This document shows positions 35,062 through 45,684 of a stretch of 64,000 bases of DNA, one piece after another. Location of the stretch: contig JAMJFZ010000818.1 of assembly GCA_026225945.1 (NCBI GenBank), positions 3,834,001-3,898,000 on the forward strand. The letters run 5' to 3'. Numbering within the stretch: position 1 is the stretch's first letter; each line of letters starts with the position of its first letter. The translations under genes were made by a program, and so were the position numbers. The notes under the pieces are model-generated. The model was not told where the DNA came from. It was given only the letters and a program-made list of their open reading frames with translations, and did not search any database. The stretch comes from Cricetomys ansorgei. Lineage: Eukaryota; Chordata; Mammalia; Rodentia; Nesomyidae.

Positions 35062-35990
35062 ACACACAAGCATGCATGCACACGTATAAGGATCTGCAAA
35101 ATTCTGTGCCCAGGATTTCACAGTCCAACTCAGTCACACACAGGGTCTCTATCGGATATATACATATTTATTCAGACATTAAACGACAGTTTCACATCAG
35201 GGTTAGCGCACGTAGGGGTGAGCATCTGAGTGCAGCGGACTCAGGCAAGCAGACACATATAGACACAGACCGACAAACAATCTTAATGCACACATTAACA
35301 CACAACGCAAGCAGGACCACAGAAAATTATATACACGAAAATTTATACACCAAAAAAAAAACCCCCACATCACCAAAATCCCCCCATGTCCCAGCGTTTG
35401 ATCACGAACAGACTCTAAATAGAAAAAAAAAAAAAGATAGTTTTCAAGCACCGTGTATATATACTAACAATCTCAGGAAATACACCCAAACATTCGCAGC
35501 CAAGTCTTGGCATACATTTTCTCTGGCTCTAACCCCTGGGCCCCGGCCCGCACCGTCAGCACTCTGCCCAGCAGCAAGCAAATATCCAGAAACACGTTCC
35601 CACCCTACTTCTCCCAAAGCAAACAAGCGGTGCCCTGGCTGGCCTCGCAGAAACAAAGCCTGGTCCCTTTCCTTCCCTCCAGGCCCACGAACCCCTCCAC
35701 CCACGTACACCTGCAGGCACCCCCACACCTGCGAAGCTGCCTCTGGTCCTAGGAGGGGCCGGGAAGTTAGAGCCCTCGGGTCCCGGAGTGCCGCTGGCGC
35801 CTGGCAGTGACCAGCCTCCCTTGCTCTGCAGAGTGGCTGACTCGCTACGGGTCTGCCAGGCTGACCTGGAAAGTGGACAGTGTGGCAGAGAGTGCCACCT
35901 ATCTCCTATCTACCTGCTGGAACACCCATCCTAGGTAGACCACCCCGTTCTCCACTCCTCACCCCCCCCCCACACCCCACCCTGAACCGA
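33881..35990. other. Upstream flank of Lhx5; no gene recognised
   Basis: Mixed DNA with a GA-rich stretch at 34450-34515, (CA)n at 35029-35059 and A-runs at 35350 and 35428. No SINE, no exon. Confidence 0.45.
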
Positions 35991-36539
35991 GTGAGCTAGG
36001 CTTCTTAGACCTGACATTCGGGATTCCCAGACGAGGCCAGGTGATTTCCCAGAGCCAACCTGGCTGGGGGTGGGAGGTGGAGGCACATAACTACCTAAGC
36101 TTTGGGCTTTCACTCTCTGGGTGAGAAAATCCCGGCTGGGCCCCAGCCCCGTGTGTGACAAAAGAAACCACAGCCCGGAGAAGTACGGGGTCTCTCTCAG
36201 ATCCTGCGCTCAGAGCCCGAGCGAGCCGAAACCCTAAACAGGAGGGAGCTGGGCGGGTTCGGAAGCGGGGGACCACAGCGCACTCCCGGCCTGGGCAACT
36301 TCTACAGGTTGCGAGGGTGGCGAACCCGGTGGGAGGTCCTTCCCTGACTAGGCCTTGGAACCCTGCCCTTCAAAAAATATTTGCGAAGAGAGAGGAAAAG
36401 AACCGCGGTTTTCGGATCCCGTGCCCCCCACCCCCACCCCAGGCCCAAACTGGAAGGCAAATACTTACTTAGCCTCGGAACCAGGTACTAGCAAATACTC
36501 GGCAATACTGATGTCTTGTTTTTTTTGCTCTGTCCTGAC

Positions 36540-36615
36540 CGCAACGCTGTAGCCAATTTAGATATGCTATAAATTTAAGGGGTTGCTATGGCCACGGCGC
36601 GCCCATTGGCCGCCC
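36540..36615 (+). promoter_or_regulatory. Lhx5: Putative Lhx5 core promoter (TATA-like box and CCAAT boxes)
   Basis: A TATAAA at 36568-36573 is preceded by CCAAT at 36553-36557 and followed by an inverted CCAAT (ATTGG) at 36604-36608, where GC-rich DNA begins. The spacing predicts initiation near 36598. The core is inferred from motifs only; several starts may exist in the CpG-rich stretch. Confidence 0.55.
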
Positions 36616-37075
36616 GGCCCCCTACGTGCCGCACCACGTCACCAAATCTGAATAAGGATGCGCGAATTAGGCGGCGGCCAGACAAAGATGAGGATCCGGA
36701 CCGCTTGAAAGTGGGGGAAAGTGCCGGCGCCTCCGCCAACCGGGAAAGCCGCTCGCCAGCCAGCGCCGAAGCCAGCAGCCGCCGAGGACACCTGCTCCGG
36801 GCTGGAGCCAGCGCCCCGGGCGCGACCCGTGGCATGAGGCTGTGACCGCCGCCGCCCTCCGCGCCGCTCCGGGCCGTGCAGCGCCAGGCCGGAGAGCGTC
36901 GGAGGACTTGACACCGCAGAGTCTTGGTTGATCCGTAACGGACTCGCCCCTGCCGAGGCCCAGAGATCAGGGAGACTTGAGAGCCACCGCGGCGGGGACC
37001 GGGAGGCCCTAAGGGCCCAGGGGGGGCCCCCCGGAGGAGGACGAGGCGGCCCGAGCCGCCCCGGGGCGCGCGGCT
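36598..37075 (+). other. Lhx5: Lhx5 5' UTR with two short upstream ORFs
   Basis: About 480 GC-rich bases between the predicted start site and the first ATG. Two upstream start codons are visible: 36658-36708 (16 codons plus stop) and 36834-36845 (MRL then stop). Both end before the main start, so they could lower translation rather than extend the protein. Confidence 0.5.
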
Positions 37076-37248
37076 ATGATGGTGCACTGTGCCGGCTGTG
37101 AGCGGCCCATCCTCGACCGCTTTCTGCTGAACGTGCTGGACCGCGCGTGGCATATCAAATGTGTTCAATGCTGCGAGTGCAAAACCAACCTCTCGGAGAA
37201 GTGCTTCTCCCGGGAGGGCAAGCTGTACTGTAAAAACGACTTCTTCAG
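37076..37248 (+). CDS. Lhx5: Lhx5 coding exon 1 (LIM1 domain)
   Basis: Encodes residues 1-57 plus two bases of codon 58. There are two adjacent start codons. The second, at 37079, has A at -3 and G at +4 and is the stronger context; the first is kept because LHX5 proteins are annotated with Met-Met-Val-His. All eight zinc ligands of LIM1 lie in this exon. The donor is CAG|GTAAGA. Confidence 0.95.
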
Positions 37249-38587
37249 GTAAGAGGCCGAGCCGCGCCGCGCCCTGCTGCCTACCACCGGCTGGCCGGAG
37301 CTCCACCCGGGCTCCTCGGGAATTAGGGGACCAGGAGGCCCACCCCCCCCCCCAGCTTAGAGGGGAGACAGATAGCCCTCAGCCCTCCTCGAGCCGTGTG
37401 CTCAGTTTGTGAGACGCTGGGGCTATGGAAGAAGAATGCGGTTTGACTGCCTCACCTTGGGTCGGGCCAGGCAGTGGAGAGCAGTCAGATGGCCGAGGAA
37501 GGAAGCTCAGCAACTTGCTCTCCGCCCCTGCCCTGAGTCCTGAGACACCTGAGTCCCCGAGATAGAAGCTTCAAGACCCCCTCCTTCCCCCAGATCCCAA
37601 AGGTGGTCCAGGAGTTCAGAGCAGCTGGGAGCCCAGAGGGTAATCTGAGGACAAACAGAAACTTCCCGGTTCCAAAGGGCCCCGGCCAAGAAGGACTCTT
37701 CTGAAGATGGGGGGGACACAGGGAACCTTCCCCTTGCCCCTACCACCACCCTTGATCCATTTTCTCCATAGCTGGAAAGGCACTGAAGAAATGGAGGCTG
37801 AAAATCAGCAGGTTTCTTCTGCGGTGTGTCACCTCCCTCCCTAAGTCGGTACCGCCCCGGCCTCAGGCAGGCCAGGACCCAGTGCCTCTGTGGGCCTCAG
37901 TTTCCCCTATGGGAAATGCCAAGGGACACCTTATAAACCTGTGAGGTTTTCGGTAGCTGCCACTTTCTCCTTGCTTCTACCGGGCACCCAGACTGGCTTT
38001 GTGAGTCTGAACCCAGGCACTGAGGGGGCATGATTAATTCAGCAGAGGAGAAAAGCAGCTGCCCGCCCCAGCGGCCGGGCACTTGGGAATTTGAATAGGA
38101 GAAAATGTCAGCCGCGCCTTTACACGTGTAAACTCCCCGGCCCCCGGAGGCCCTGGTGCCCCTAATGTGGCATGCTTGCAAAGCACCTAATGATTTTTGA
38201 TAAGGTGTATATAGCCAATTATGCTGCCGGATAAGGCCAAAAGTGACTTATGGTCTCTAATGCCCACACTACATCAATGTCACCCAAATTCACTCTGTTT
38301 AGAAACATGGGTGTAAATGGATGGGGATCCCCCCAAGGCCCCCCTCTTCTTCCTCCCCACACCACCCGTACCCTTTCCTTTAGGTTCTGCAGCACCCATT
38401 GTGTGTGTGCAGGGGGGGGGGGTACTTTCTTCCAGAGCCAAGGAAGACAGAAAAGGGATTGGTTCAGAGGCAAGGCAAAGAGGACTTTGGGGTGATCCCA
38501 AGTCCGGGGATATGCTATATAAGCAGGACTTGGGGTCAGCTTCTGGCCCCATTCTCCTGCTGCTGGCCAGGGCCAGAGATGGGGGAG

Positions 38588-38629
<42 letters not shown>

Positions 38630-41600
38630 AAACTATCTTCCGGTTTCCAGAATGTCCTCCTCTGAGAGCCTTCTGTCCCGCATGTCTCCCAGGTAGCACC
38701 AGGATCCAGAGGAAGGTTCTGGCATTTCTGCTCAGGTCCTCCATCCTGCTGCTAAAAAGATAGGCACAGTGGTTCTATCTGGGACACCCCCAACCCAGTC
38801 CAAGAGGCAAAGCTAAGAATGATGGAAACCTACCCTGCAAGCTTTAAATCCTTTGCAGGCTCCTGAAACAGCCAAGGCAGCTTTGGTGGGGACCTGAGGG
38901 CCAGGGAGGCATCTTGGGACACCCCTGAACCCAGCAGAGTGCTTGGACACCAGACTCACATCCCCACCTCGCAATGACAGGAGCCTTATATCCACAGGCG
39001 CTTTGGCACAAAGTGTGCCGGCTGTGCGCAAGGCATCTCTCCCAGCGACCTGGTGCGCAAGGCCCGGAGCAAAGTCTTCCATCTGAACTGCTTCACCTGC
39101 ATGGTATGCAACAAGCAGCTGTCCACCGGAGAGGAACTCTACGTGATCGACGAAAACAAGTTTGTGTGCAAGGACGACTATCTGAGCTCCTCAAGCCTCA
39201 AAGAGGGAAGTCTCAACTCAGGTATGGAGGCCTCTGCCCTTCCCCAGCTCTCCTGCTAAGGCTTTCAGGCTGCAGCATCCCGCCTGATGTTTTCCACCAT
39301 CAATCCACCATGGGGCCACCGGGGCCACCGGGCGCTTGTTCCCTGCTGGGCTGACTTCAGCCTAGAACACTTTTGCTGGGAGGTGGGGATTCAGGATTGA
39401 GGAGACAAGAGCCGGTTCAACCGGAGAACCTCCAGCCAGGCTCTTCTTCTGGAGTTCCCCTCCCCTAATTTAGAACTGCAAAAAGTCTCCCTTCAGTATC
39501 GTCTGAAGTCCTGGTAAATTCTAGAAGGACCGGCAGGCTCATTGCTTTTTGAAAGAAGGGGGGGATGAGAGGGGCCAGTGCATAGCCTTCTCTGCCTCCA
39601 CTCCCTGAAGAATGGGTTCTCCAGAGGGTTTACCCGGCTTCCCTAGGACCTGCTGACTTGCTCAGGGGAAGTGGGGGGGGGGGTGTCTAAGAAGGTCCTT
39701 TCAAACCAAGCTCCGCTGGAGAGAGTGGGCGAGTCCGGGTCCCTAGTTTGAGAGGGAACCCAGTAACTGAGGCAGACAGCCTGAGTCTTCAGGAACCGGA
39801 GAGACATCACGCTGACGCTGTTCCCAATCCATCCTCCCTCCCCCCGCAGTGTCCTCCTGTACGGACCGCAGTTTGTCCCCGGACCTCCAGGACCCGTTAC
39901 AGGACGACCCCAAAGAGACCGATAACTCGACCTCATCGGACAAGGAGACCGCTAACAACGAGAACGAGGAACAGAACTCGGGTACCAAGCGGCGCGGCCC
40001 GCGCACGACCATCAAGGCCAAGCAGCTGGAGACCCTCAAGGCTGCCTTCGCAGCCACGCCCAAGCCCACGCGCCACATCCGCGAACAGCTGGCACAGGAG
40101 ACTGGCCTCAACATGAGGGTCATTCAGGTACGGCCGGTGGCGGGTGGGTCAGCCCTCGGGACCATCAGGCGTGCCTCCCGTCGGGCGGCCTTTGAACGCT
40201 CAGGGCCTGGCGAGGGGACAGTCGGTGCACTCGAGGCTGGGACCATCTGGGCACACTTTCGGAGGCGGGGAATTTTGAGCCAAAGGGTTTCTTCAGGTCC
40301 CACTGTCCTGGAGATGTGATTTTTGGACGAGGTCGCCAGTCCGTCCACCTCCTCACCCCACCCTGACCAGCTATTGGCTTAAGCCTCTCTGGCCTCCAGG
40401 ACCCCTTCGTCTCCAAGCACAGAAAGGGGCAATGTCCTTGCGCCCCGGCGCTGGCAAAGCGACAACCGGCTGGAGCTGGGCTCTGCAGCCGCCGGCGAGG
40501 GTCTGGCGGGGCAGGAAGCCTTTATAAAGCCGTCAGACCGCGGGCAAGCTGAGGGCCAGGAAGCCGGGGTCTTTATGAGTCACCCCACGGGTCCGCGAAA
40601 TCCTTCACCCTTGGCTGGTTCGGCGAAGCCCCTCTCCGCCCCTCCTGGACTAATCCGGCCCAGCCCTCGCCTCGGGGGGAGTTCTGGTGTGCCCGAGGCG
40701 CTAGGACCCAGCAGGGCCAGCCCCCGCAGGAGGTGAGGGAGGAGGGCATTCCTAACCCCAAGCTCACTGCCCTTTCCTTCGCCCCAGGTGTGGTTTCAGA
40801 ACCGAAGGTCCAAAGAACGCCGCATGAAACAGCTGAGCGCTCTGGGCGCCCGGAGACACGCCTTCTTCCGGAGTCCGCGGCGCATGCGTCCCCTGGGCGG
40901 CCGTTTGGACGAGTCTGAGATGTTGGGGTCCACCCCGTACACTTATTACGGAGGTAAGGGGCGCCTAGGGACGCTCTGCCACTTGCCCAGGGCGCACAAC
41001 TATTCTGGGCCTCCTAGCGTTTTGGGCCACGGTGGGTCAGTCCTTGTTTTTCCCCACCCACGCAGGACACACACAAAGCCATTCCTAGAGAGACTCATTA
41101 GCACAGGCTACTCACCCACAGGTACCTCCTGAACAGACACACCCACACAAGACACATGGACACACATAGGCCTCACTGAAACACTGGACTGCAGACAACC
41201 ACACACAGCTAAACTCCATTCCCTTCAGGAGAGACCTGAAAACGCTGCTTCCCGGGTCACGCTGGGCCAGTGCCGGTAAACCCTCTCTCTCTGCCTCGGC
41301 CACACTGGCTTGCTGCCTGTGGCCCTGTGAGCTAGGGGAAGGCTGGAGCCCCGCCAGGGTGAGGTAGGGGGAAGGGGGGCTTGCACTCTCTCAGCTAACT
41401 TCAAAGGCAGCAATTCTGCTCTGCTACAGACACCCTGGTTTCCGCACCCTGGTGCGGAGGTCCAAATGCCTGCGTGGATCTAGGGCTCCCCCGGGTCCAA
41501 GCAAAGGCATTGATCTAGAATGTAGGGGAGCAGATGTTCCCACTCATCTGGGGGTCTAGGGAAAATGGCCGGCTGAGACTCAAGCCTACTTGTTCAGTCC

Positions 41601-44566
41601 CTCTTTCTTCTCTTGCTCCCCGGGACTTGTGTCCCAACCCATGACCCCAAATCATCTCCCCAGCTCCTCGATGCGGCCAGCTCCCTGGGGAAGGGGGGGT
41701 AACTGCAAGCATGTCCCGCTACCGCGACCCTCCTGTCCCAGAGCCCACTGTCGGAGGATGCTTGGCTCTGGAGCTCCCTGCCTCTGAGCTTTCTAATCTG
41801 TGGAGCCACTGGGAGTGCCTAATTAATGGTTCTGAGCTATTGGCCTGCTTGGAAGCTCCAAACCCAGTTTGAGAGGCAAGATGTGGGTTCATTTAAGATG
41901 TGGGTTCCGGAACGATGCCGAGTGGAGAGGTGATTCGGGGCAGGCAACCCGGTAGGAAGTAAGTGAACCCCAGGCCAGACCTCCATATATGGAAGCCTGG
42001 ATGGTTAATCTGCAGACCAGGCCAAGGCCCCTGGAAATTGCTGGTAAACTGCAAAACGGTGATTTTAACCTGGTAGCGGGAGGCCCAGGTCCGGGAGCCG
42101 GAACTGTTGTACGATGATGGGCGTGTCCAAGGACATCTAATCCTTCCACCTAACTTGTCTTCTGCACAAAAATCTCAACCTGGAACGGGGAGATAGTGTG
42201 GGCGGTGCCCGCCTGGAGACCCCCGCCCCGACCCCAGTAATTAATCAAGGACCAGCCCACCCCGCACCAGATCCTGCTGCTCCCTCTCTCTGCTGACCTG
42301 CGGAACAGGGTGGGGGACAGAACACCAGAACCCCCTTTTTTTCTCTGAAAATGGGATGGGGGCGCAGGACTCCCCAGCCCCCAGCCCAGCAACTCCGCCT
42401 AATCCGCACTGGGAGATCCCGGTGGTGGCGGCCCGGCAGCGGGCGAGAAAGGGGCCGGGCGGCGGGGCCCGCGGCTCCCCGTGGGAGCTCGGACAAAGCC
42501 CCAGCTGCGGCTTTTGTGCCCCTTTCAGACAGCGTTTGTTCCAATTACCTCTGGCCGGCCGCCATATGGGTGGAGGCGGCGCGCACGGCTCCGGGGCCGC
42601 GGTCTTCCCTGCTTAGCGTGCTCCCTTCCGTTCCTTTGAGGGCCCCCAAATTCGTCTCTCTCAACCTTCCAGGCTTTCGGGCAGAATGGAATTTGAGGTT
42701 TTTCAAAAAATAATTGGCGAACGTTTTAGCCGGTACCTAAACTGCCTCCACTCTAGACTGGCCTCCAGACAACCCCTCCCCGCCCCCCAACACACACATT
42801 TGGATAGGTTTCAGGGTTTCCTAACTGAAAAAAAAGGTGGGTGACTGGGACACCCGGAGCCCGCCTGTGAACTTGGACCCCCGGACTGAGCAAGGGGAAT
42901 GGGTTTACAGAAGAGACCCTGGCCTCGGGGAGGCTGGTTTTCCCGCTGTACAAAGCGGGTTGTCCCTCCAGCAGGCTGTCAGGCTCTCCTTTTGGCGCGG
43001 TCCTGCCTGCACCCCAATCCTAGAGGGCCGGATCTGGAAGTGGGGAGAAGCTTTGATAGAGAAAGAGGCCAGAGGGTATTAGCTGGAGTAATTTCTTGTG
43101 GCGGTTTGAGCGCCTGACCTGTAAGCCCTGCACCCCTGAATTTTTGGGAAGCATGTGCATTTATTTATTTGTAGCAACTCCTCCAAAGGTCTCCGTCCCC
43201 AAAACTTCAAAACAACCTGAATGTCCTAACAAGTCCATCCGGGTAGAGAGGAGAAGCTCTAGCCCTCAGGCACCCATAAGTGGTCCAGACCTCGGACCGC
43301 TCACCAGAGTCACTGAGCTTGGCTTTCTCAGTTCCAGCGCGACTTGGAGACGACACTGAGGCTGCTCCTGGCTCTGCGGCCTGCGTGCTCGGGACCCCGG
43401 CCGCTTTACGCGCTCCGGCGGCTGCCCGGTCCGGCTTCTCCCGCTGGGGCCGCACCCGGGGTCCGAACCCCTTCTATGCTTTGCGCGGCGGCAGCCTCTC
43501 GGTTCCCGCGCTCCTCTCCCAGCTTGCAGCCACCAAGCCCATGGCGATTCTAGGTTTTCCTGGGCTCCGCTCTCGCTCTCTCTGGGCTCATCCGTCTTCT
43601 ACTCTCAGTCCTTCGTCTTGCACCCTCGCCGCGGCCTTTTAAATTTACTTTTCAGTCTACTTCTTCCTGTACTTGCGCTCCCTCCCCTCTGCGTGGATTG
43701 GGCAGTTCGGGGGGTGCGGTGACACACCGGGGCTGCTCCCCACCGCTTCCCACCCACGTCGCTGTGGATCTCTGTCCGTGTGCGTTCGTCTCTCCACCCT
43801 TCACTAAGTCTTCCCTTGGTTCTGCGCCTCTGGGACTCTCCCTCTCCGGACTCTCCCTCTCCGTGTGTTTGGGGACCAGCGATTCTGCGATCTCGCCGCT
43901 GCCGGTGCCCCCCACCCCCCATTTCCTCAGCGTGTCCCTCCCAGTTTCTTGGCCTTGGCATATTTCTCGCTCTCTCCCCAGCCTTCTCCGTGCTCCCTTC
44001 CCTCCGCTTTTCCGGGCCTCCTTAGATCTTGGTCTAACCTAGGGTCAATGGCGCGCTCTCCCGCTCCCTCCGCATACCTGTCCCCAAAGCCCTATCCCCA
44101 CGTCCTGACCTTCGCGTCCTCAGGTGCCCTCCCCGGGGTCCCCATCGGCCCTGGCAGTCTGTCCTCACTCCGCCTCTTATATCTTGTCCCTCCCGCAGAC
44201 TACCAAAGCGACTACTACGCCCCGGGAGGCAACTATGACTTCTTCGCGCACGGCCCGCCGTCGCAGGCGCAGTCCCCGGCCGACTCGAGCTTCCTGGCAG
44301 CGTCGGGACCCGGCTCGACGCCGCTGGGCGCGCTGGAACCGCCGCTGGCCGGGCCGCACGGCGCGGACAACCCCAGGTTCACCGACATGATCTCGCACCC
44401 GGACACGCCGAGCCCGGAGCCGGGCCTGCCCGGCGCGCTGCACCCCATGCCGGGAGAGGTGTTCAGCGGCGGGCCCAGCCCGCCCTTCCCCATGAGCGGC
44501 ACCAGCGGCTACAGCGGACCCCTGTCGCACCCCAACCCCGAGCTCAACGAGGCGGCCGTATGGTAA
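37076..44566 (+). CDS. Lhx5: LIM/homeobox protein Lhx5, complete spliced CDS (402 aa)
   Basis: Nuclear LIM-homeodomain transcription factor. The family is known for roles in forebrain patterning, hippocampal and Cajal-Retzius cell development and dorsal spinal interneurons, acting with LDB co-factors through the LIM domains. The five exons sum to 1209 nt (402 codons plus TAA), the usual family length. LIM1 has ligands C5, C8, H26, C29, C32, C35, C52 and D55. LIM2 has C64, C67, H86, C89, C92, C95, C115 and D118. A Ser/Asp/Glu-rich linker follows, then the homeodomain at about 180-239 with helix-3 WFQNRR (W227, Q229, N230). The C-terminal part is rich in Pro, Ser and Gly and ends NEAAVW. It is LHX5 rather than LHX1 by the double-Met start, GCERPI, the TNLSEK stretch of LIM1 and the C-terminus. 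No frameshift or missing residue is seen. Confidence 0.97.
38000..38285. promoter_or_regulatory. Candidate intronic enhancer (Lhx5 intron 1)
   Basis: CATGATTAATTCAGC, TTTACACGTGTAAAC, CACCTAATGATTTTTGATAA and GCCAATTATGCTGCC within 250 bases, repeat-free. Confidence 0.45.
38590..38626 (+). repeat. (TG)18 microsatellite in Lhx5 intron 1
   Basis: Uninterrupted run. Confidence 0.95.
38998..39221 (+). CDS. Lhx5: Lhx5 coding exon 2 (LIM2 domain)
   Basis: Acceptor CCACAG|GCG completes Arg58 and continues RFGTKCAGC. Encodes LIM2 (C64 to D118) and a serine run after DDYL. The exon ends one base into codon 133 with donor CAG|GTATGG. Its length of 224 nt keeps the frame with both neighbours. Confidence 0.95.
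39850..40127 (+). CDS. Lhx5: Lhx5 coding exon 3 (linker and most of homeodomain)
   Basis: Acceptor CCGCAG|TGTCC completes Val133. Encodes the acidic Ser/Thr linker, the basic KRRGPR N-terminal arm and helices 1 and 2 of the homeodomain, up to IQ in front of WFQNRR. Donor CAG|GTACGG, phase 0 after codon 225. The split just before the Val-Trp of helix 3 is a typical LIM-homeobox intron position. Confidence 0.95.
40788..40953 (+). CDS. Lhx5: Lhx5 coding exon 4 (homeodomain recognition helix)
   Basis: Acceptor CCCCAG|GTGTGG. Encodes [15 protein letters not shown], which is the DNA-recognition helix, then an Arg-rich segment containing RRMRPLGGR. It ends one base into codon 281 at TYYG. The donor reads GGAG|GTAAGG. 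Confidence 0.94.
41810..42245. promoter_or_regulatory. Candidate intronic elements (Lhx5 intron 4)
   Basis: GCCTAATTAATGG near 41817 and CAGTAATTAATCAAGG near 42235 are strong homeodomain sites at either end of a repeat-free stretch. LIM-homeodomain factors bind TAATTA, so autoregulation is possible (inference). Confidence 0.35.
44199..44566 (+). CDS. Lhx5: Lhx5 coding exon 5 (C-terminal domain, stop)
   Basis: Acceptor CCCGCAG|ACTACC completes Asp281. Encodes the Pro/Ser/Gly-rich C-terminal region ([16 protein letters not shown]...) ending [11 protein letters not shown] then TAA. The exon is very GC-rich, so long open frames on both strands here are by-products of composition. Confidence 0.95.
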
Positions 44567-45016
44567 GGCCGAGGGGCCGGGCCGCCCCCTGTCATCGCGC
44601 CCGGGACGCCGCCTGGGTCACCCTCAAGAGTCCTCTCTTGAGTTCGCACCCACCCGGCAACTCGCATCTCCAACCCCCTCAGAGCTTCGGCGCGCGCCTG
44701 CGCAGTTTCTTGGGACCAAAGTCAATATTCCTGGAGGGTCGAGATTCCAAGCACACCCTAGACGCCCCCGGACCCCCCCACCCACCCACCATCACCTCTC
44801 TGAACTAAGAGGGGGGTTGAGACCAAGGAGCGGAGACCCTCCCTGCGGGCCGAGGCATTGTGAAATCTTATTTCTCACTCTTTCTCTTAAAAAAAAAAAA
44901 AAAAAAAAAAAAAGAAGATAAGAAAGTGAAAGAGCTGAAGAAAGCCTCAGCCGGAGAAGAAAAGGAGGACCGCTGGTGAATGGGGGCTTTGCTGGAAGAC
45001 AAATCCACCTGCGAGT

Positions 45017-45035
45017 TGGCGCCCCCTGGTGGCCA
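45017..45035 (-). promoter_or_regulatory. Strong CTCF-type motif in Lhx5 3' UTR
   Basis: The plus strand reads TGGCGCCCCCTGGTGGCCA. On the minus strand this contains CCACCAGGGGGCGCC, which agrees with the published CTCF core at essentially every informative position. It lies inside the 3' UTR, just before the SINE-rich intergenic region. Confidence 0.75.
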
Positions 45036-45321
45036 GTCTTGAGGATCAAGGTCAGCCTGTCTGGGAAGCTGCTTGGTCAGGACCCGCCAGTCTGGGCCCA
45101 GCTCCTGGTTTCTCCATACATTGAGCCTGAGGGACCCGGGCGGGATTCGAACCCTTCCACCCCTGCTCTGCCTCTGAGCCAGGCGCCAAGTCGCTGGGCG
45201 TTTGCCCACTGATTACTCTCCCTGCCCGGGGCCTGGAGGCTGGGCCGTCAGGACGAACAGTATTATACTTTTTTGGAAGTCGGAGGCTTCTAGTTTCCTT
45301 ATTTTGTATAAAGAAGAAACA

Positions 45322-45327
45322 AATAAA
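45322..45327 (+). terminator. Lhx5: Lhx5 proximal polyadenylation signal AATAAA
   Basis: Canonical hexamer with a T/GT-rich stretch directly downstream. Cleavage is expected near 45340-45350. Confidence 0.7.
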
Positions 45328-45515
45328 GTATGTTTTTGTGTTTACTGTTTATTTATTGTACTCTAGTTATCTGGGACTGGACATTTTTATATTTTTAAGA
45401 GGAGGGTGGGGCAGAGTGGGGGAGGGGAGCCAGAGAGCGGTTTACCTAAAAAAAAAAAAAAGCAAAACACAAAAAAATTACCAAAAAAAATCAACTTTTT
45501 TTAAAAAGAAAGATT

Positions 45516-45521
45516 AATAAA
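45516..45521 (+). terminator. Lhx5: Lhx5 possible distal polyadenylation signal AATAAA
   Basis: The hexamer is followed by an A-run and then a GT/T-rich element from about 45548. It could give a transcript about 190 bases longer. The surrounding A-rich DNA makes chance occurrence more likely than for the proximal signal. Confidence 0.45.
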
Positions 45522-45684
45522 AAAAAAAAAATCTTTTCTCCCTCAGCTCTGCGTGTCTTCTTTTTTATCCACTATCTTTGAGGGTCAGGGTAGATGTTCC
45601 CAACATCACAACGACTTGACAGGTACAGAGGCCCCTCCCCCACCCACTAGGGATTTTAATTTGGGCTTTGTTCATATTGGTGGT

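Larger units (their letters stand above)
36590..37340. promoter_or_regulatory. CpG-rich island over Lhx5 promoter and exon 1
   Basis: Dense CpG from about 36590 through the first intron edge, in contrast with the CpG-poor DNA left of 36550. This is the usual arrangement for a developmental transcription-factor gene and fits Polycomb-type regulation (inference). Confidence 0.75.
44567..45350 (+). other. Lhx5: Lhx5 3' UTR (proximal polyA form)
   Basis: Non-coding sequence after the stop. It contains an A25 tract at 44889-44913 and a strong CTCF-type motif at 45017-45035, and ends after AATAAA at 45322-45327. Confidence 0.75.
36598..45540 (+). other. Lhx5: Lhx5 gene (transcribed region, predicted)
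   Basis: Predicted transcript extent. The left end is placed about 30 bases after a TATA-like box and the right end at the second of two AATAAA signals. Coding exons are 37076-37248, 38998-39221, 39850-40127, 40788-40953 and 44199-44566. Introns are about 1.75, 0.63, 0.66 and 3.25 kb, all GT-AG. No SINE was recognised anywhere in the gene. The true transcription start and any alternative first exon cannot be read from the sequence. Confidence 0.85.

Noticed and set aside
36588..36845. 85-codon ORF ahead of Lhx5
   Set aside because: Its ATG lies upstream of the predicted start site and it has no recognisable domain; kept only as a possibility if transcription starts earlier.
36575..37306. Minus-strand ORF of 243 codons antisense to Lhx5 exon 1
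   Set aside because: Shadow of CpG-rich promoter and exon DNA; no domain, no splice logic.
40510..40540. TATA-like TTTATAAAG in Lhx5 intron 3 as an internal promoter
   Set aside because: CpG-rich surroundings are suggestive, but there is no downstream exon that could start a sensible reading frame and no other core motif.
44177..44530. Minus-strand 117-codon and plus-strand 88-codon frames over Lhx5 exon 5
   Set aside because: GC-rich exon with few stops in any frame; the LHX5 frame explains the conservation expected here.
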